Position numbers and translations under genes: made by a program. From the NCBI GenBank assembly GCA_030638185.1, contig DAOWFD010000117.1, positions 1-8,565 on the forward strand: a stretch of DNA of 8,565 bases, in the 5' to 3' direction. Shown one piece after another: positions 1 to 7,098 of the stretch (positions within the stretch are counted from its first letter, which is position 1; every line of letters starts with the position of its first letter). This DNA comes from Candidatus Aegiribacteria sp. (GTDB taxonomy: Bacteria > Fermentibacterota > Fermentibacteria > Fermentibacterales > JCC-6). The notes under the pieces were generated by a model that was not told the origin of the DNA, made no database searches, and saw nothing but the letters and a program-made list of their open reading frames with translations.

Positions 1-1047
1 CTGGGGAAGGTATGTGAAATCACCCGCCGATCTGATTATCAGTGCTCTGCCGCGTGAAGATTCTACGGAAAATATCTTGTCCGATTCCCTCCATGCGAGA
101 AAATCGACTTCCTTCCTCTCAATAAGCTCAGGAAGAAGTGAGCCCATCGAATCGTACACTTCCCTGCCGTAGACAGGTCTGTCCGTAATGATATCATGCA
201 GGTATACATGTCCCATGGCGTTGCCTGAGATCATTACCGAAACATCCGGCCTGCGTTTGAATATCAACGGGTGTTTCAGAGTATCCAGACCCCGATCACT
301 GAAAAAGTCGGCCAGGTCGAAATGTGTATGCGTTGAAGTAAGCCCATGGTCTGAAGAGATAACGAGAAGAGTGTTCTGCCATCTGTTCTGCTCTTTCAGC
401 TTTGCCACCGCTTCACCGATGTATCCGTCAACATTGATGTACGCCTGAATAGTGTCATCATCAAACGGATCGTGGATGTGTGAGAAACTGTCAACAGCAG
501 GAAACACCGCGAATATGAAGTCCGGCCTGTCATTAAGGCACTTCATTAACTTCTTCTGGCCGGCGGCATCGACCCTGTGCCATTTATTGTTCAGGTGGGC
601 TGTCAGGTAGCGGAAAAGTTTGGTGTTCTTCGTAAGATCTCTGTGAGCACCAAGGCTTCTTGTTATCATGGAGTAGATATTGCGGGAATTATCGAAAAGT
701 TCGTGAAGCGTTCTTCTGTCAGCTGGAAGGTCACTGTTGAAGCATGGCCCCTCAATACCATTGTAGCTTCTAAGGCGGTTCTTCCCAATTCTCTTACCGG
801 CAAATTCTTTCTTATCAAGCCACCTGATACCGGGGATGTCGACCGTGCCTGGGAAACAGCCCAGAAGGAATGGAAGGTACGCAGGCCCGGTCGTGGATGT
901 AAAGCAGGAGGATGCCTTTCTGAAAACGCCCGGTTCCACAACCTCTCTGCTGATGTTCGGCAGTTTCCCTTCATCCATCAGACGCTTCATAACATCCAGT
1001 CGGGCACCATCTATCAGATAGAACAGTACAAGAGGATCACTTTTCAT
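1..1047 (-). CDS. Alkaline-phosphatase-superfamily phosphodiesterase/phosphatase, partial (C-terminus beyond window)
   Basis: The open frame starts at ATG 1047 and has 349 codons without a stop before base 1, so the C-terminus lies outside the window. The protein fits the type I phosphodiesterase/nucleotide pyrophosphatase branch of the alkaline phosphatase superfamily, metalloenzymes that cleave phosphoesters with a Thr or Ser nucleophile. Visible landmarks are YLIDGAR with metal-ligand candidate D13, the nucleophile region TSTTGPAYLPFLLG with T53 in the expected position ten residues before the Gly, a DxxxH metal site D186/H190 (AVDSFSHIH), and SSDHG with D233/H234. No signal peptide is seen, so a cytoplasmic enzyme is likely. 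An AGG about nine bases before ATG is a weak ribosome binding site. The frame stays open upstream to a TAA at 1168-1170, so GTG 1080 is a less likely alternative start. The substrate cannot be inferred. Family assignment is confident; the precise activity is not. Confidence 0.85.
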   Translation of the reverse strand, partial: MKSDPLVLFYLIDGARLDVMKRLMDEGKLPNISREVVEPGVFRKASSCFTSTTGPAYLPFLLGCFPGTVDIPGIRWLDKKEFAGKRIGKNRLRSYNGIEGPCFNSDLPADRRTLHELFDNSRNIYSMITRSLGAHRDLTKNTKLFRYLTAHLNNKWHRVDAAGQKKLMKCLNDRPDFIFAVFPAVDSFSHIHDPFDDDTIQAYINVDGYIGEAVAKLKEQNRWQNTLLVISSDHGLTSTHTHFDLADFFSDRGLDTLKHPLIFKRRPDVSVMISGNAMGHVYLHDIITDRPVYGREVYDSMGSLLPELIERKEVDFLAWRESDKIFSVESSRGRALIIRSAGDFTYLPQ

Positions 1048-1187
1048 TAAATTGTGCCTGGTTTCATCAATCTGAGCCACAGTTTCATTGTATTGTAACG
1101 AATCGCATACCGGAAGATGGTTTTCAGTTTTCCGATTGCCTGCATGCGGCGTTTCACAGTCATCCTGTTAATAGCTACAAGATTCGG

Positions 1188-1217
1188 ATAATGCAGTGAA
1201 TATGATATTGTTGTCAA
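1188..1217 (-). promoter_or_regulatory. Sigma70-like promoter for the phosphatase gene
   Basis: On the minus strand a perfect -35 TTGACA (1217-1212) is followed after 18 bases by CATTAT (1193-1188), four of six matches to TATAAT. Transcription would start near 1180, giving a leader of about 130 bases before ATG 1047. It lies downstream of the aminotransferase terminator, so the phosphatase is probably transcribed independently. Confidence 0.5.
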
Positions 1218-1284
1218 CCCTTCAAATGAATATAGAATACTCCCTTCTGATAAAGTTGATGTATCAATGATTCCGGATATACTG

Positions 1285-1310
1285 CAGAAAAAGCGGGACC
1301 GAAATCCCGC
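1285..1310 (-). terminator. Intrinsic terminator of the aminotransferase gene
   Basis: Reading the minus strand, GCGGGA, a six-base loop TTTCGG, and TCCCGC form a perfect six-pair GC-rich stem (1310-1293) followed at once by TTTTTCTG. It begins 25 bases after the aminotransferase stop codon. The small frame 1319-1047 starts just upstream of and runs through this hairpin, which argues against that frame being a gene. Confidence 0.85.
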
Positions 1311-1334
1311 CTTCATCATCAGGTGAGATCTGCG

Positions 1335-2537
1335 TCAGATATTTGTGCGGACAACACGGGCCAGACGTTTTACTCCTTCTGCGATCTGCTCTTCGCTAGC
1401 GTAACTGAAGTTCAGGCGCATGCTCTGAAAGTCATCGTTTTTAGGGAAGAAGGCGCTGCCTGGAACGTATGCGACATTCTCATCAATGGCGTTCTGGAAA
1501 AGATCGTCTGCGCTCATTCTATCTGGCAGCGTTAGCCAGAGGAATAATCCGCCCTCAGGTTTTGTCCATTTGACTTCAGGTATGTCAGCGAATTCCTTCT
1601 CCAGACATTCCAGCATGATTGTTCTTTTGTTGCTGTAATGCTCAATAGTATTCTCAAGCCCCTTCTCAAGTGCTCCGTTCACAAGCATGGCATGGGTAAT
1701 GGCCTGGTTAAAAGGCGGCGTACACAGATCAACTGCCTGTTTTGCCATCACCATTTTATCGATCAGCCAGTTCGGTCCGCACGCCCATCCAAGGCGGAAG
1801 CCGGGCAGCATTATCTTTGAGAATGTATAGAGGGAGATAACCATATCCGGGGCCATGGACTGGAATGTAGGCTGACTCTCACCGCTGTATCTCAGTTGCC
1901 TGTACGGAGTATCTTCAACTATCAGGTATTCGCCCTTCCGGGCAATTTCAAGAATTATCTTTCTTCTTGATTCAGGAATGGTTACACCTGCGGGATTCTG
2001 GAAATCCGGAATTATATATATGAATCTTGGCCTGCGGCCTTCACCTTCAAGCCTCTTTATAGTTTCCTGAAGCTTCTCAGGTATCATTCCGTGATCATCC
2101 AGTTCAACACCTACAGGTACTCCCTGGTAACTCTTGAAAGCTTGTAGACCGCCAAGGTAAGTCGGAGAACCGGTTATACAGGTATCACCCGGATTCAAGA
2201 ATATTTTTGAAATGAGATCAAGCCCCTGCTGCGAGGCGGTTGTAACAAGAATGTGGTCCGGAGAAGTCTTGGTTCCATCAGTCCGCATGATTAGCGCAAG
2301 ATCCTCGCGGAGTCTTGCGTCACCTTCCGTGGGACCGTACTGAAGTGCCGTGGCGTGTTCATTCTCAATCACACTGCCAACAGCTGCTTCAACGTAATCC
2401 ACAGGAAAAGTAGCAGGTGCAGGTAATCCTCCGGCGAATGAAATTATTCCCGGTTTTGCGGTCAGTTTCAGCAGTTCTCTGATAACCGACCTCTTCATTC
2501 CCCGGGCACGGTCTGAGAAGTAATCCTGCCTGTTCAC
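1335..2537 (-). CDS. PLP-dependent aminotransferase, class I/II (LysN/2-aminoadipate-aminotransferase-like)
   Basis: A complete 400-residue fold-type I aminotransferase, the usual length for the family. These cytosolic enzymes transfer an amino group between an amino acid and a 2-oxo acid using pyridoxal phosphate. Landmarks in order are the N-terminal IISFAGGLPAPATFP, LQYGPTEGDARLR, the TTASQQGLDL turn, NPAG with N181, VEDTPY with D209 and Y212, the Schiff-base lysine K241 in TFSKIMLPGFRLGW with phosphate-binding R248, and the carboxylate-binding R374 in MRLNFSY. The GGLPAP opening and overall pattern fit the LysN/multi-substrate (2-aminoadipate, aromatic, branched-chain) subgroup better than classical AspC, but substrate cannot be fixed by reading. 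The start is GTG 2537-2535: an excellent AAAGGAG (core 2550-2545) lies seven bases upstream and no ATG is better placed. It is divergent from the plus-strand operon and ends in its own terminator. Confidence 0.93.
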   Translation of the reverse strand: MNRQDYFSDRARGMKRSVIRELLKLTAKPGIISFAGGLPAPATFPVDYVEAAVGSVIENEHATALQYGPTEGDARLREDLALIMRTDGTKTSPDHILVTTASQQGLDLISKIFLNPGDTCITGSPTYLGGLQAFKSYQGVPVGVELDDHGMIPEKLQETIKRLEGEGRRPRFIYIIPDFQNPAGVTIPESRRKIILEIARKGEYLIVEDTPYRQLRYSGESQPTFQSMAPDMVISLYTFSKIMLPGFRLGWACGPNWLIDKMVMAKQAVDLCTPPFNQAITHAMLVNGALEKGLENTIEHYSNKRTIMLECLEKEFADIPEVKWTKPEGGLFLWLTLPDRMSADDLFQNAIDENVAYVPGSAFFPKNDDFQSMRLNFSYASEEQIAEGVKRLARVVRTNI

Positions 2538-2585
2538 TTATTGACTCCTTTCGGTGACCGTAACGGTGTGTTCATACAATATCGT

Positions 2586-2601
2586 ATTATATACACTGTA
2601 T
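2586..2601 (-). promoter_or_regulatory. Aminotransferase -10 box with overlapping operator-like palindrome
   Basis: The minus strand carries a perfect TATAAT (2591-2586) preceded directly by the 11-base palindrome ATACA-n-TGTAT (2591-2601), where a repressor would block the spacer. A weak -35 (TTGGTC, 2613-2608) lies 16 bases upstream. A better -35, TTGACA (2628-2623), pairs only with a poor -10 (TATCCA, 2606-2601). A second palindrome, ACCGT-n-ACGGT (2557-2567), lies in the leader just before the ribosome binding site. Which promoter is used is inference. Confidence 0.45.
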
Positions 2602-2686
2602 GGATATGACCAAACCCGCGGATGTCAACAGGCATGATTCAATATAGCAGATAATTAAGGAAATATATGGTACGTATAATCTATTT

Positions 2687-2691
2687 GGAGG
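2687..2691 (+). promoter_or_regulatory. Ribosome binding site fixing the lipoprotein start
   Basis: GGAGG at 2687-2691 lies six bases before ATG 2698 but only three before the in-frame TTG 2695, so ATG is the start. A TATAAT at 2675-2680 is too close to the ATG to serve as this gene's -10 with a normal leader, and I see no convincing -35 for it. Confidence 0.75.
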
Positions 2692-2697
2692 ATCTTG

Positions 2698-3306
2698 ATG
2701 GCTCACATCTCAATCAGGACGATCGTCGGTTTCTGCCTGGTGTCATTGCTGGTGTCTTCCTGTGGCTTTTCTGATGATACCGATTCAAGCGCTTCACCTG
2801 ATCCTGATAAGATAATAGTTTTTGATACCTTACCTGATCAGGCGACAACCGTGGAAGCCGAATTCCTCAGAGCTGCGCACATTCTGATAACCTGGTATAC
2901 CCCGGTCGAAGACAGCGTGTTTGTTACCGAAGAGGAAGATCAGGAACTCATTGATAGTGTGTCAGCTGCCGAAGAGGAAGATCAGGAACTCATTGACAGT
3001 ATGTCAACTACAGAAGAGGAAACCCGGAGATCCATCTCCATCGTGTCTGATACCGAAGAGGCTGCACTGGATCAAATCCGGGATATTCAGGATAAAATAC
3101 TTTCCGGACAGGTCACCTTCGAGGAAATGGCCTTCAACCATTCCCACTGCACTTCAGCGGCGGACAGCGGAAGACTGCCCGACTTTACAAGTGGAGCCAT
3201 TACAGAGGAACTGGACAGCACGATCTCTGCCCTGGAACCGGGAGAAATTTCCGGGATCATCAGAACACGTTTCGGCTATCACCTTATGAAACGACTGGGC
3301 AGTTAA
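2698..3306 (+). CDS. Lipoprotein with parvulin-type (PpiC/rotamase) prolyl isomerase domain interrupted by acidic repeats
   Basis: This 202-residue protein has a short signal peptide ending in the lipobox VSSC (C22), so it should be a lipid-anchored envelope protein. A Ser/Asp-rich linker (about 23-50) leads to a single parvulin domain: first strand RAAHILI (58-64), helix with DQIRDIQDKILSGQVTFEEMA, the FNHSHCTSAADSGRLPDF segment, then LEPGEISGIIRTRFGYHLMKRL at the C-terminus. Parvulins catalyse prolyl cis-trans isomerisation and often act as periplasmic chaperones. The usual short loop after the first strand is replaced by about 55 residues containing tandem 14-residue acidic repeats (77-118 plus a partial unit). 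Canonical GG is SG here (DSGRL), so activity is uncertain while the fold is well supported. It is the first gene of the operon, two bases from the next start. Confidence 0.85.
   Translation: MAHISIRTIVGFCLVSLLVSSCGFSDDTDSSASPDPDKIIVFDTLPDQATTVEAEFLRAAHILITWYTPVEDSVFVTEEEDQELIDSVSAAEEEDQELIDSMSTTEEETRRSISIVSDTEEAALDQIRDIQDKILSGQVTFEEMAFNHSHCTSAADSGRLPDFTSGAITEELDSTISALEPGEISGIIRTRFGYHLMKRLGS
2926..3060 (+). repeat. In-frame 42-base tandem repeat within the parvulin-like gene
   Basis: Units lie at 2926-2967, 2968-3009 and 3010-3051, with the start of a fourth (ACCGAAGAG) at 3052. Units 1 and 2 differ at four of 42 bases; unit 3 keeps its first nine to ten bases and then diverges. Each full unit encodes 14 residues of pattern (T/A)EEEDQELIDS(V/M)S(A/T), so copy-number change would keep the reading frame. 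The unit resembles the start of the parvulin helix that follows (TEEAALDQI), suggesting that helix segment was the duplicated source. Confidence 0.9.
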
Positions 3307-3308
3307 TC

Positions 3309-4286
3309 TTGGAGTATTTCAGAAGTACAGTAGAAGATGGGGAGAAAGGGCTTCGCCTTGATGCCTATCTTGTCATGCAGGATGATATCGAAGAGAGCCG
3401 GAGTTACATAAGCACACTTATCTCCAATGGTCACGTATCTGTAGATGGTGTTCCAGTTACAAAACCCGCATACAGTGTTCAGTTTGATCAGGAGATACTG
3501 CTTGAAATTCCCGATGCGATTCCTGTCGACCTCTCTCCAGAGAATATCGAACTGGATATTGTCTACGAAGATGAATATCTGATCGTGTTGAACAAGCAGG
3601 CAGGTCTTGTGATTCATCCATCCGGAACCTGCAGGAACGGAACCCTCGTTAATGCGCTGCTTGCTCATTGTGTTAACCTATCTGGTATATCAGGTGAATT
3701 GCGTCCCGGAATCGTACACAGGCTCGATAAGGATACAACCGGTTTGATGATGATTGCCAAGGATAACATTACACATCGCGGCCTGTCAGCTCAGCTATCC
3801 TCAAGAACCGTTAAACGTCGCTACATCGCGCTTGTCTGGCATTCACCGATACCGGGTACTGACAGAATTGATGCACCCATAGGACGTGATCTTAATAACA
3901 GGCAGAAGATGACTGTGCTCTCAACGGGGAAACGTGCGGTAACCAATTACCGGGTTCTGCGCAGGTTCAGACATACAAGCATGATCGAGTGCAGGCTCGA
4001 GACGGGCAGAACCCATCAGATAAGGGTTCATCTGTCTGTCAGAAAAGGCTGCCCCATAATCGCAGATGAGAAGTACGGGGGGTACAATCCCAAGGAAATA
4101 CCCTCAACAGTCCGTAACAGAGAACTGCTGGACGACGTGCTCCGTATTGCCACACATCAGATGCTCCACGCGGAGACACTTGGCTTCATTCACCCGGTTA
4201 CAGGTGCTGAAATGGAGTTCAACGAAGCGCCGCCTCTGGAGTTCAGGCTGGTGAAGAAACGCCTTGAAAAGGACATGAATGACTGA
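3309..4286 (+). CDS. rluD: RluA-family 23S rRNA pseudouridine synthase (RluD-like)
   Basis: A 325-residue enzyme, normal length for RluD-type synthases, which isomerise uridines of 23S rRNA (helix 69 in E. coli RluD). An N-terminal S4 RNA-binding domain (about 14-60, including RSYISTLISNGHVSVDG) is followed by the catalytic domain: VLNKQAGLVIHPS (93-105), the signature GIVHRLDKDTTGLM with catalytic D140, and GRTHQIRVHL (233-242). Next come ADEKYGG and HAETLGFIHPVTG, both typical of the family. The start is TTG 3309, two bases after the preceding stop; no good Shine-Dalgarno is seen, so translational coupling is likely. The next in-frame ATG would cut into the S4 domain. Its last eight bases overlap the next gene. 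Which uridine it modifies is inferred from family, not seen. Confidence 0.92.
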   Translation: MEYFRSTVEDGEKGLRLDAYLVMQDDIEESRSYISTLISNGHVSVDGVPVTKPAYSVQFDQEILLEIPDAIPVDLSPENIELDIVYEDEYLIVLNKQAGLVIHPSGTCRNGTLVNALLAHCVNLSGISGELRPGIVHRLDKDTTGLMMIAKDNITHRGLSAQLSSRTVKRRYIALVWHSPIPGTDRIDAPIGRDLNNRQKMTVLSTGKRAVTNYRVLRRFRHTSMIECRLETGRTHQIRVHLSVRKGCPIIADEKYGGYNPKEIPSTVRNRELLDDVLRIATHQMLHAETLGFIHPVTGAEMEFNEAPPLEFRLVKKRLEKDMND

Positions 4287-4866
4287 TACAGCCTATTCAA
4301 TCCTTCTCTTTTCAGGGCTCATTGCAGGCCCTGCTTCAGCATTTATGGTCGACATCAGGATACTACCGTTCTATCTGATATTTCCAGCAATAGGTCTCTG
4401 CGGTAAAGCCAGGAAGGGTACATTGAGAATTCTCCTTCTGGTCACGGCTCCAGTCTTTGTGCTGCTGTGGGGAGCAGCATCCGGCAACGATATCCTGATG
4501 GAAAGATCGCTGAGGTGGATCGCCGCTATTGCCGCAGGAGCATCCATGTCCGGGGCGCTGGGAGCCTCAAGAGCTTCAGAGCTCCTGTTCACGGTCTCAA
4601 GAAGGGTGAGCCTTGGAGGACTTCCGGAGAGCCTCGCGATGGTAGTATCCCTTGCAGGCCCTTTTTCAGAGAGGATCAAAACAGTATTCATAGATAGCAG
4701 GAAAAGCGGCAGGAGTTTCGGTGATTCTCTTACCACTGCACTCTCTTCGGTTAACGAGATCGAACTTATGGAGAAAGGCAGCATGAGCAGGCAGAACGCA
4801 CTTTCATCAATAGCGGCATCTCTTGCCTGGCTGGTTCTTCTGGCCGGTATCATGCAGGTTTTGTGA
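4279..4866 (+). CDS. Membrane protein, EcfT/CbiQ-like (ECF-type transporter transmembrane subunit), divergent
   Basis: A 195-residue hydrophobic protein with about five membrane segments (about 8-25, 28-42, 49-67, 79-97, 177-194) and a cytoplasmic stretch (98-175) rich in charged residues. The order MERSLRWIAAIAAGASMSG, ASELLFTVSRR, GLPESLAMVVSLAGPFSERI, DSRKSGRS resembles the EcfT core that couples to ABC ATPases. In EcfT the cytoplasmic part carries Ala-Arg-Gly coupling motifs; here the equivalents look degenerate (SRKSG near 140 and MEKGS near 165). It is shorter than typical EcfT (about 260 residues). It starts inside the end of the pseudouridine synthase gene (eight-base overlap) with AAAGGA five bases before ATG, and truA follows after three bases. 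ecfT-truA adjacency is known in Firmicutes, which supports the call. No ATPase or substrate-binding subunit is in the window. Substrate unknown. Confidence 0.5.
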   Translation: MTDTAYSILLFSGLIAGPASAFMVDIRILPFYLIFPAIGLCGKARKGTLRILLLVTAPVFVLLWGAASGNDILMERSLRWIAAIAAGASMSGALGASRASELLFTVSRRVSLGGLPESLAMVVSLAGPFSERIKTVFIDSRKSGRSFGDSLTTALSSVNEIELMEKGSMSRQNALSSIAASLAWLVLLAGIMQVL

Positions 4867-4869
4867 ATC

Positions 4870-5610
4870 ATGAGTGTTATCAGAATAAAAATGCTGATTG
4901 AATACGATGGAACCGATTTCTCCGGATGGCAGCTTCAGCCTGAGGCAAGAACCGTACAGGGGGATATTGAAGCCATCCTTGAGAAACTCTGCGGGAGAAG
5001 GACTGCTATAACAGGATCAGGCAGAACCGATGCGGGAGTGCATGCCCTGGGACAGGTTGCCCATGCTGACATAGTGATTGATAAGCTGGAGAGGGTAAGA
5101 ACAGGTTTGCCCGTCATGCTTCCCGACGATATTTCAGTGACCGAAGTTGAGGAAGTTGATAGTTTCTTTCATGCAAGATTCCAGGCGGTCTCAAGGCTTT
5201 ACAGCTACCGGATCGAAAAGAATAAACACCCCCTCATGAATCGTTACTGTCATACACTGGCACTTTCAAGGGAACTGGTTACGGCTGATATGCAGAAAGC
5301 CGCGGGACTCTCGATAGGTAAAAACGACTGGATGGCGATGGCAAAGGAAGGAAGCGGTAATTCCGACTGGATCGTAAATGTGATAAGTGCGTACGTCATG
5401 GAGGATGAGTCGGGCTGGACATTCCTTATCCAGGCAAACAGGTTCCTCAGAGGAATGGTCAGGATCTGGGCTGGAACACTGGTTAGCATCGGTTCCGGAT
5501 CAACTCCGCCTGAGATCATAACCGAGCTTCTTGAAACGAAAAATCGTAACAAGGCCGGTGTATCGCTCCCGGGCAAAGGGCTGACACTTATGGAGGTGAA
5601 GTACAATTGA
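4870..5610 (+). CDS. truA: tRNA pseudouridine(38-40) synthase TruA
   Basis: A 246-residue enzyme that converts uridines 38-40 of the tRNA anticodon arm to pseudouridine, slightly shorter than E. coli TruA (270). Diagnostic segments are the N-terminal IEYDGTDFSGWQLQP (10-24) and TVQGDIEAILEKL. The catalytic loop GSGRTDAGVHALGQVAH follows, with catalytic D54. FHARFQAVSRLYSYRI and the C-terminal FLRGMVRIWAGTLVSIGSG complete the pattern. In that last motif family members usually read MVRNI or similar, so the Ile-Trp is a small local variation. The start ATG 4870 is three bases after the previous stop with only a distant AGG upstream, suggesting translational coupling. Its stop overlaps the TTG start of the next gene (TTGA). 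Confidence 0.96.
   Translation: MSVIRIKMLIEYDGTDFSGWQLQPEARTVQGDIEAILEKLCGRRTAITGSGRTDAGVHALGQVAHADIVIDKLERVRTGLPVMLPDDISVTEVEEVDSFFHARFQAVSRLYSYRIEKNKHPLMNRYCHTLALSRELVTADMQKAAGLSIGKNDWMAMAKEGSGNSDWIVNVISAYVMEDESGWTFLIQANRFLRGMVRIWAGTLVSIGSGSTPPEIITELLETKNRNKAGVSLPGKGLTLMEVKYN
5592..5598 (+). promoter_or_regulatory. Strong ribosome binding site supporting a TTG start
   Basis: GGAGGTG at 5592-5598, inside the end of truA, lies eight bases before TTG 5607 and decides that non-ATG start for the deoxyhypusine-synthase-like gene. Confidence 0.75.
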
Positions 5611-6551
5611 GTACTGATTTCGACAGAGAGAAGCTTAAATTGAAATCCCTGGCTGAACGAACCAGCAAAGTCGATTCCAGCCTTCTGCTGAGGAATCCCC
5701 AGAATAAGGATACTGTTGAATTCCTGCGATCACTGCCGGATCTACATGCGGTAAAGGATATGAAGAAACTCGCCCGGGCAATTATTAAAGCAAAGAGCAC
5801 AGGAGCTTCAAGGATCTTCATGTACGGAGGCCATGTCATTAAATGCGGCCTCGGACCCCTTCTCGTGAAATGGATTAAGAACGGCACGATCAACTGCCTT
5901 GCAACTAACGGAGCCGGCACCATCCATGATATAGAAATGGCTCTCTTCGGTGAGACCTCGGAGGATGTAGAATCGGGAATTAAAGACGGCAGTTTCGGTA
6001 TGTGGCAGGAGACCGGAGAGATTTATTCAGAAGCGATCAACACAGCTTACAGCAAGAACCTTGGCCTTGGCGAAGCCCTCGGCAATGAGATCATCCAAAA
6101 GAAAGGCAATATCGCAATAAGTCCCCTTGCCGCAGCGTGCGAAGCGGGCGTTCCGGTAACCGTGCATCCCGCTTTGGGAGGAGATATCATCCATCCCTAT
6201 CCTTCAGTAAACTGGGAAAAACTCGCGAAATCCGCGGAGAAGGACTTTGATCTGTTAGGGGAGAGGATTACATCCCTGACATCGGGGGTGGTCATCAACG
6301 CAGGCTCCGCCGTCATCATGCCCGAAGTATTTCTTAAACTTCTGACATCAGCAATTAACCTCGGTCACAGTATAAGTGATATCACAGCCGCAAGCTTTGA
6401 CATGATAATGCAGTACAGACCTTTGAACAATGTGGTCTTCAGGCCAACAAGAGCACTGGGAGGAGAACAGATAGTTCTTACCGGTCATCATGAACTAATG
6501 CTCCCGCTACTGGATGTTTTCCTGGAAGCAGAGGAGGGTGGTAATGTATAG
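5607..6551 (+). CDS. Deoxyhypusine-synthase-like protein, function unknown
   Basis: A 314-residue protein whose central region matches the NAD-binding core of the deoxyhypusine/homospermidine synthase superfamily: MYGGHVIKCGLGPLLVKWIKNG (72-93), CLATNGAGTIHDIEMAL (97-113), FGETSEDV, DGSFGMWQETGEIYSEAI, GVPVTVHPALGGDIIHPYPS (181-200). True deoxyhypusine synthase moves a spermidine-derived aminobutyl group to eIF5A, which bacteria lack; relatives make homospermidine. The C-terminal catalytic-lysine motif of those enzymes (of the type EAVSWGK) is not apparent; this protein instead ends YRPLNNVVFRPTRALGGEQIVLTGHHELMLPLL. It is therefore probably a bacterial subfamily with another reaction; the substrate is unknown. 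The TTG start is supported by GGAGGTG eight bases upstream. It overlaps truA by four bases and the next gene by eight, so it is firmly within the operon. Confidence 0.75.
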   Translation: MSTDFDREKLKLKSLAERTSKVDSSLLLRNPQNKDTVEFLRSLPDLHAVKDMKKLARAIIKAKSTGASRIFMYGGHVIKCGLGPLLVKWIKNGTINCLATNGAGTIHDIEMALFGETSEDVESGIKDGSFGMWQETGEIYSEAINTAYSKNLGLGEALGNEIIQKKGNIAISPLAAACEAGVPVTVHPALGGDIIHPYPSVNWEKLAKSAEKDFDLLGERITSLTSGVVINAGSAVIMPEVFLKLLTSAINLGHSISDITAASFDMIMQYRPLNNVVFRPTRALGGEQIVLTGHHELMLPLLDVFLEAEEGGNV

Positions 6552-6999
6552 ATTAATATTATTCCTGATTCCTGTCCTGATTCTCTCCGCGTGCGGTGAT
6601 ACTACCGTAACACCGGATAGTACCGATCAGGCAACCATAACTGGACCCATCGACCCTTACGAGGATCCTCCCGGTTACACGGGAGACCCCTTTGAAGATT
6701 TTCCCGAAGTAATCGGCATGAGCATTCCAGGCGAAGTCCCCATTGAATACGAGGAAGAGATTCTTACAGGAACTCATTTTACAGTTCAGATCTCAGCGGC
6801 AACAAATGAAGAAACCGCACTGCGTCTGGCGGAATCGGTTTCCGCAGAAATCGATCATCCCGTATTTATAGATCGTCAGGGAGGATTCTGGAAAGTCAGA
6901 GTCGGTGCCTTCCCTGCCAGGGAAGATGCCGTTGATTACACTCAGGTTCTTGTGAACATGGGCTTCACGGACGCCTGGGTCACAACAAGAGAACCCTGA
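6544..6999 (+). CDS. SPOR-domain lipoprotein
   Basis: A 151-residue protein starting at ATG 6544, chosen because GGAGG (6533-6537) lies six bases upstream and the hydrophobic segment begins immediately; a longer frame from 6514 would put charged residues ahead of it. The signal peptide ends in the lipobox LSAC (C17), predicting a lipid-anchored envelope protein. An acidic, Pro-rich linker (18-75) precedes a single SPOR domain (about 77-147: HFTVQISAATNEETALRLAESV, FWKVRVGAFPAREDAVDYTQVL). SPOR domains bind denuded glycan strands, commonly at division septa. Its role in septal envelope work is inferred from the domain. It is the last gene of the operon and overlaps the preceding gene by eight bases. 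Confidence 0.88.
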   Translation: MYRLILFLIPVLILSACGDTTVTPDSTDQATITGPIDPYEDPPGYTGDPFEDFPEVIGMSIPGEVPIEYEEEILTGTHFTVQISAATNEETALRLAESVSAEIDHPVFIDRQGGFWKVRVGAFPAREDAVDYTQVLVNMGFTDAWVTTREP

Positions 7000-7001
7000 C
7001 C

Positions 7002-7032
7002 TTGACAAAAGACCCTCTAATTGCGATATATC
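7002..7032 (+). promoter_or_regulatory. Possible promoter for the repeat-tRNA-Gly unit
   Basis: A perfect TTGACA at 7002-7007 lies just after the SPOR gene. The best -10 candidates, GATATA (17-base spacing) and TATATC (19-base spacing), fall in the palindrome CGATATATCG (7024-7033). This is the only promoter-like signal I see ahead of the tRNA. A transcript from here would carry all three hairpin repeats as a leader of about 245 bases. Confidence 0.35.
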
Positions 7033-7037
7033 GAACC

Positions 7038-7055
7038 GCTCCGGCAACGGAGTTT
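7038..7055 (+). terminator. Weak candidate terminator of the six-gene operon
   Basis: CTCCG (7039-7043), a GNRA-type GCAA loop and CGGAG (7048-7052), extended by one G-T pair, are followed by only TTT. A second weak hairpin, AAGCGA...TCGCTT (7067-7084) followed by GTTT, lies just downstream. Neither is a textbook terminator, so read-through into the tRNA region is possible. Confidence 0.35.
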
Positions 7056-7098
7056 GAATAGAAATTAAGCGAAATCGATCGCTTGTTTAGATAGATAT

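Noticed and set aside
577..1050. 157-residue plus-strand frame
   Set aside because: Antisense to the phosphatase gene, whose metal-site and nucleophile motifs are clear; its translation shows no family features.
1047..1319. 90-residue frame on the minus strand ending at the phosphatase start with a TAATG overlap
   Set aside because: It starts just ahead of and runs through the aminotransferase terminator hairpin and through the phosphatase promoter, has no ribosome binding site and matches no recognisable family; the overlap is probably chance.
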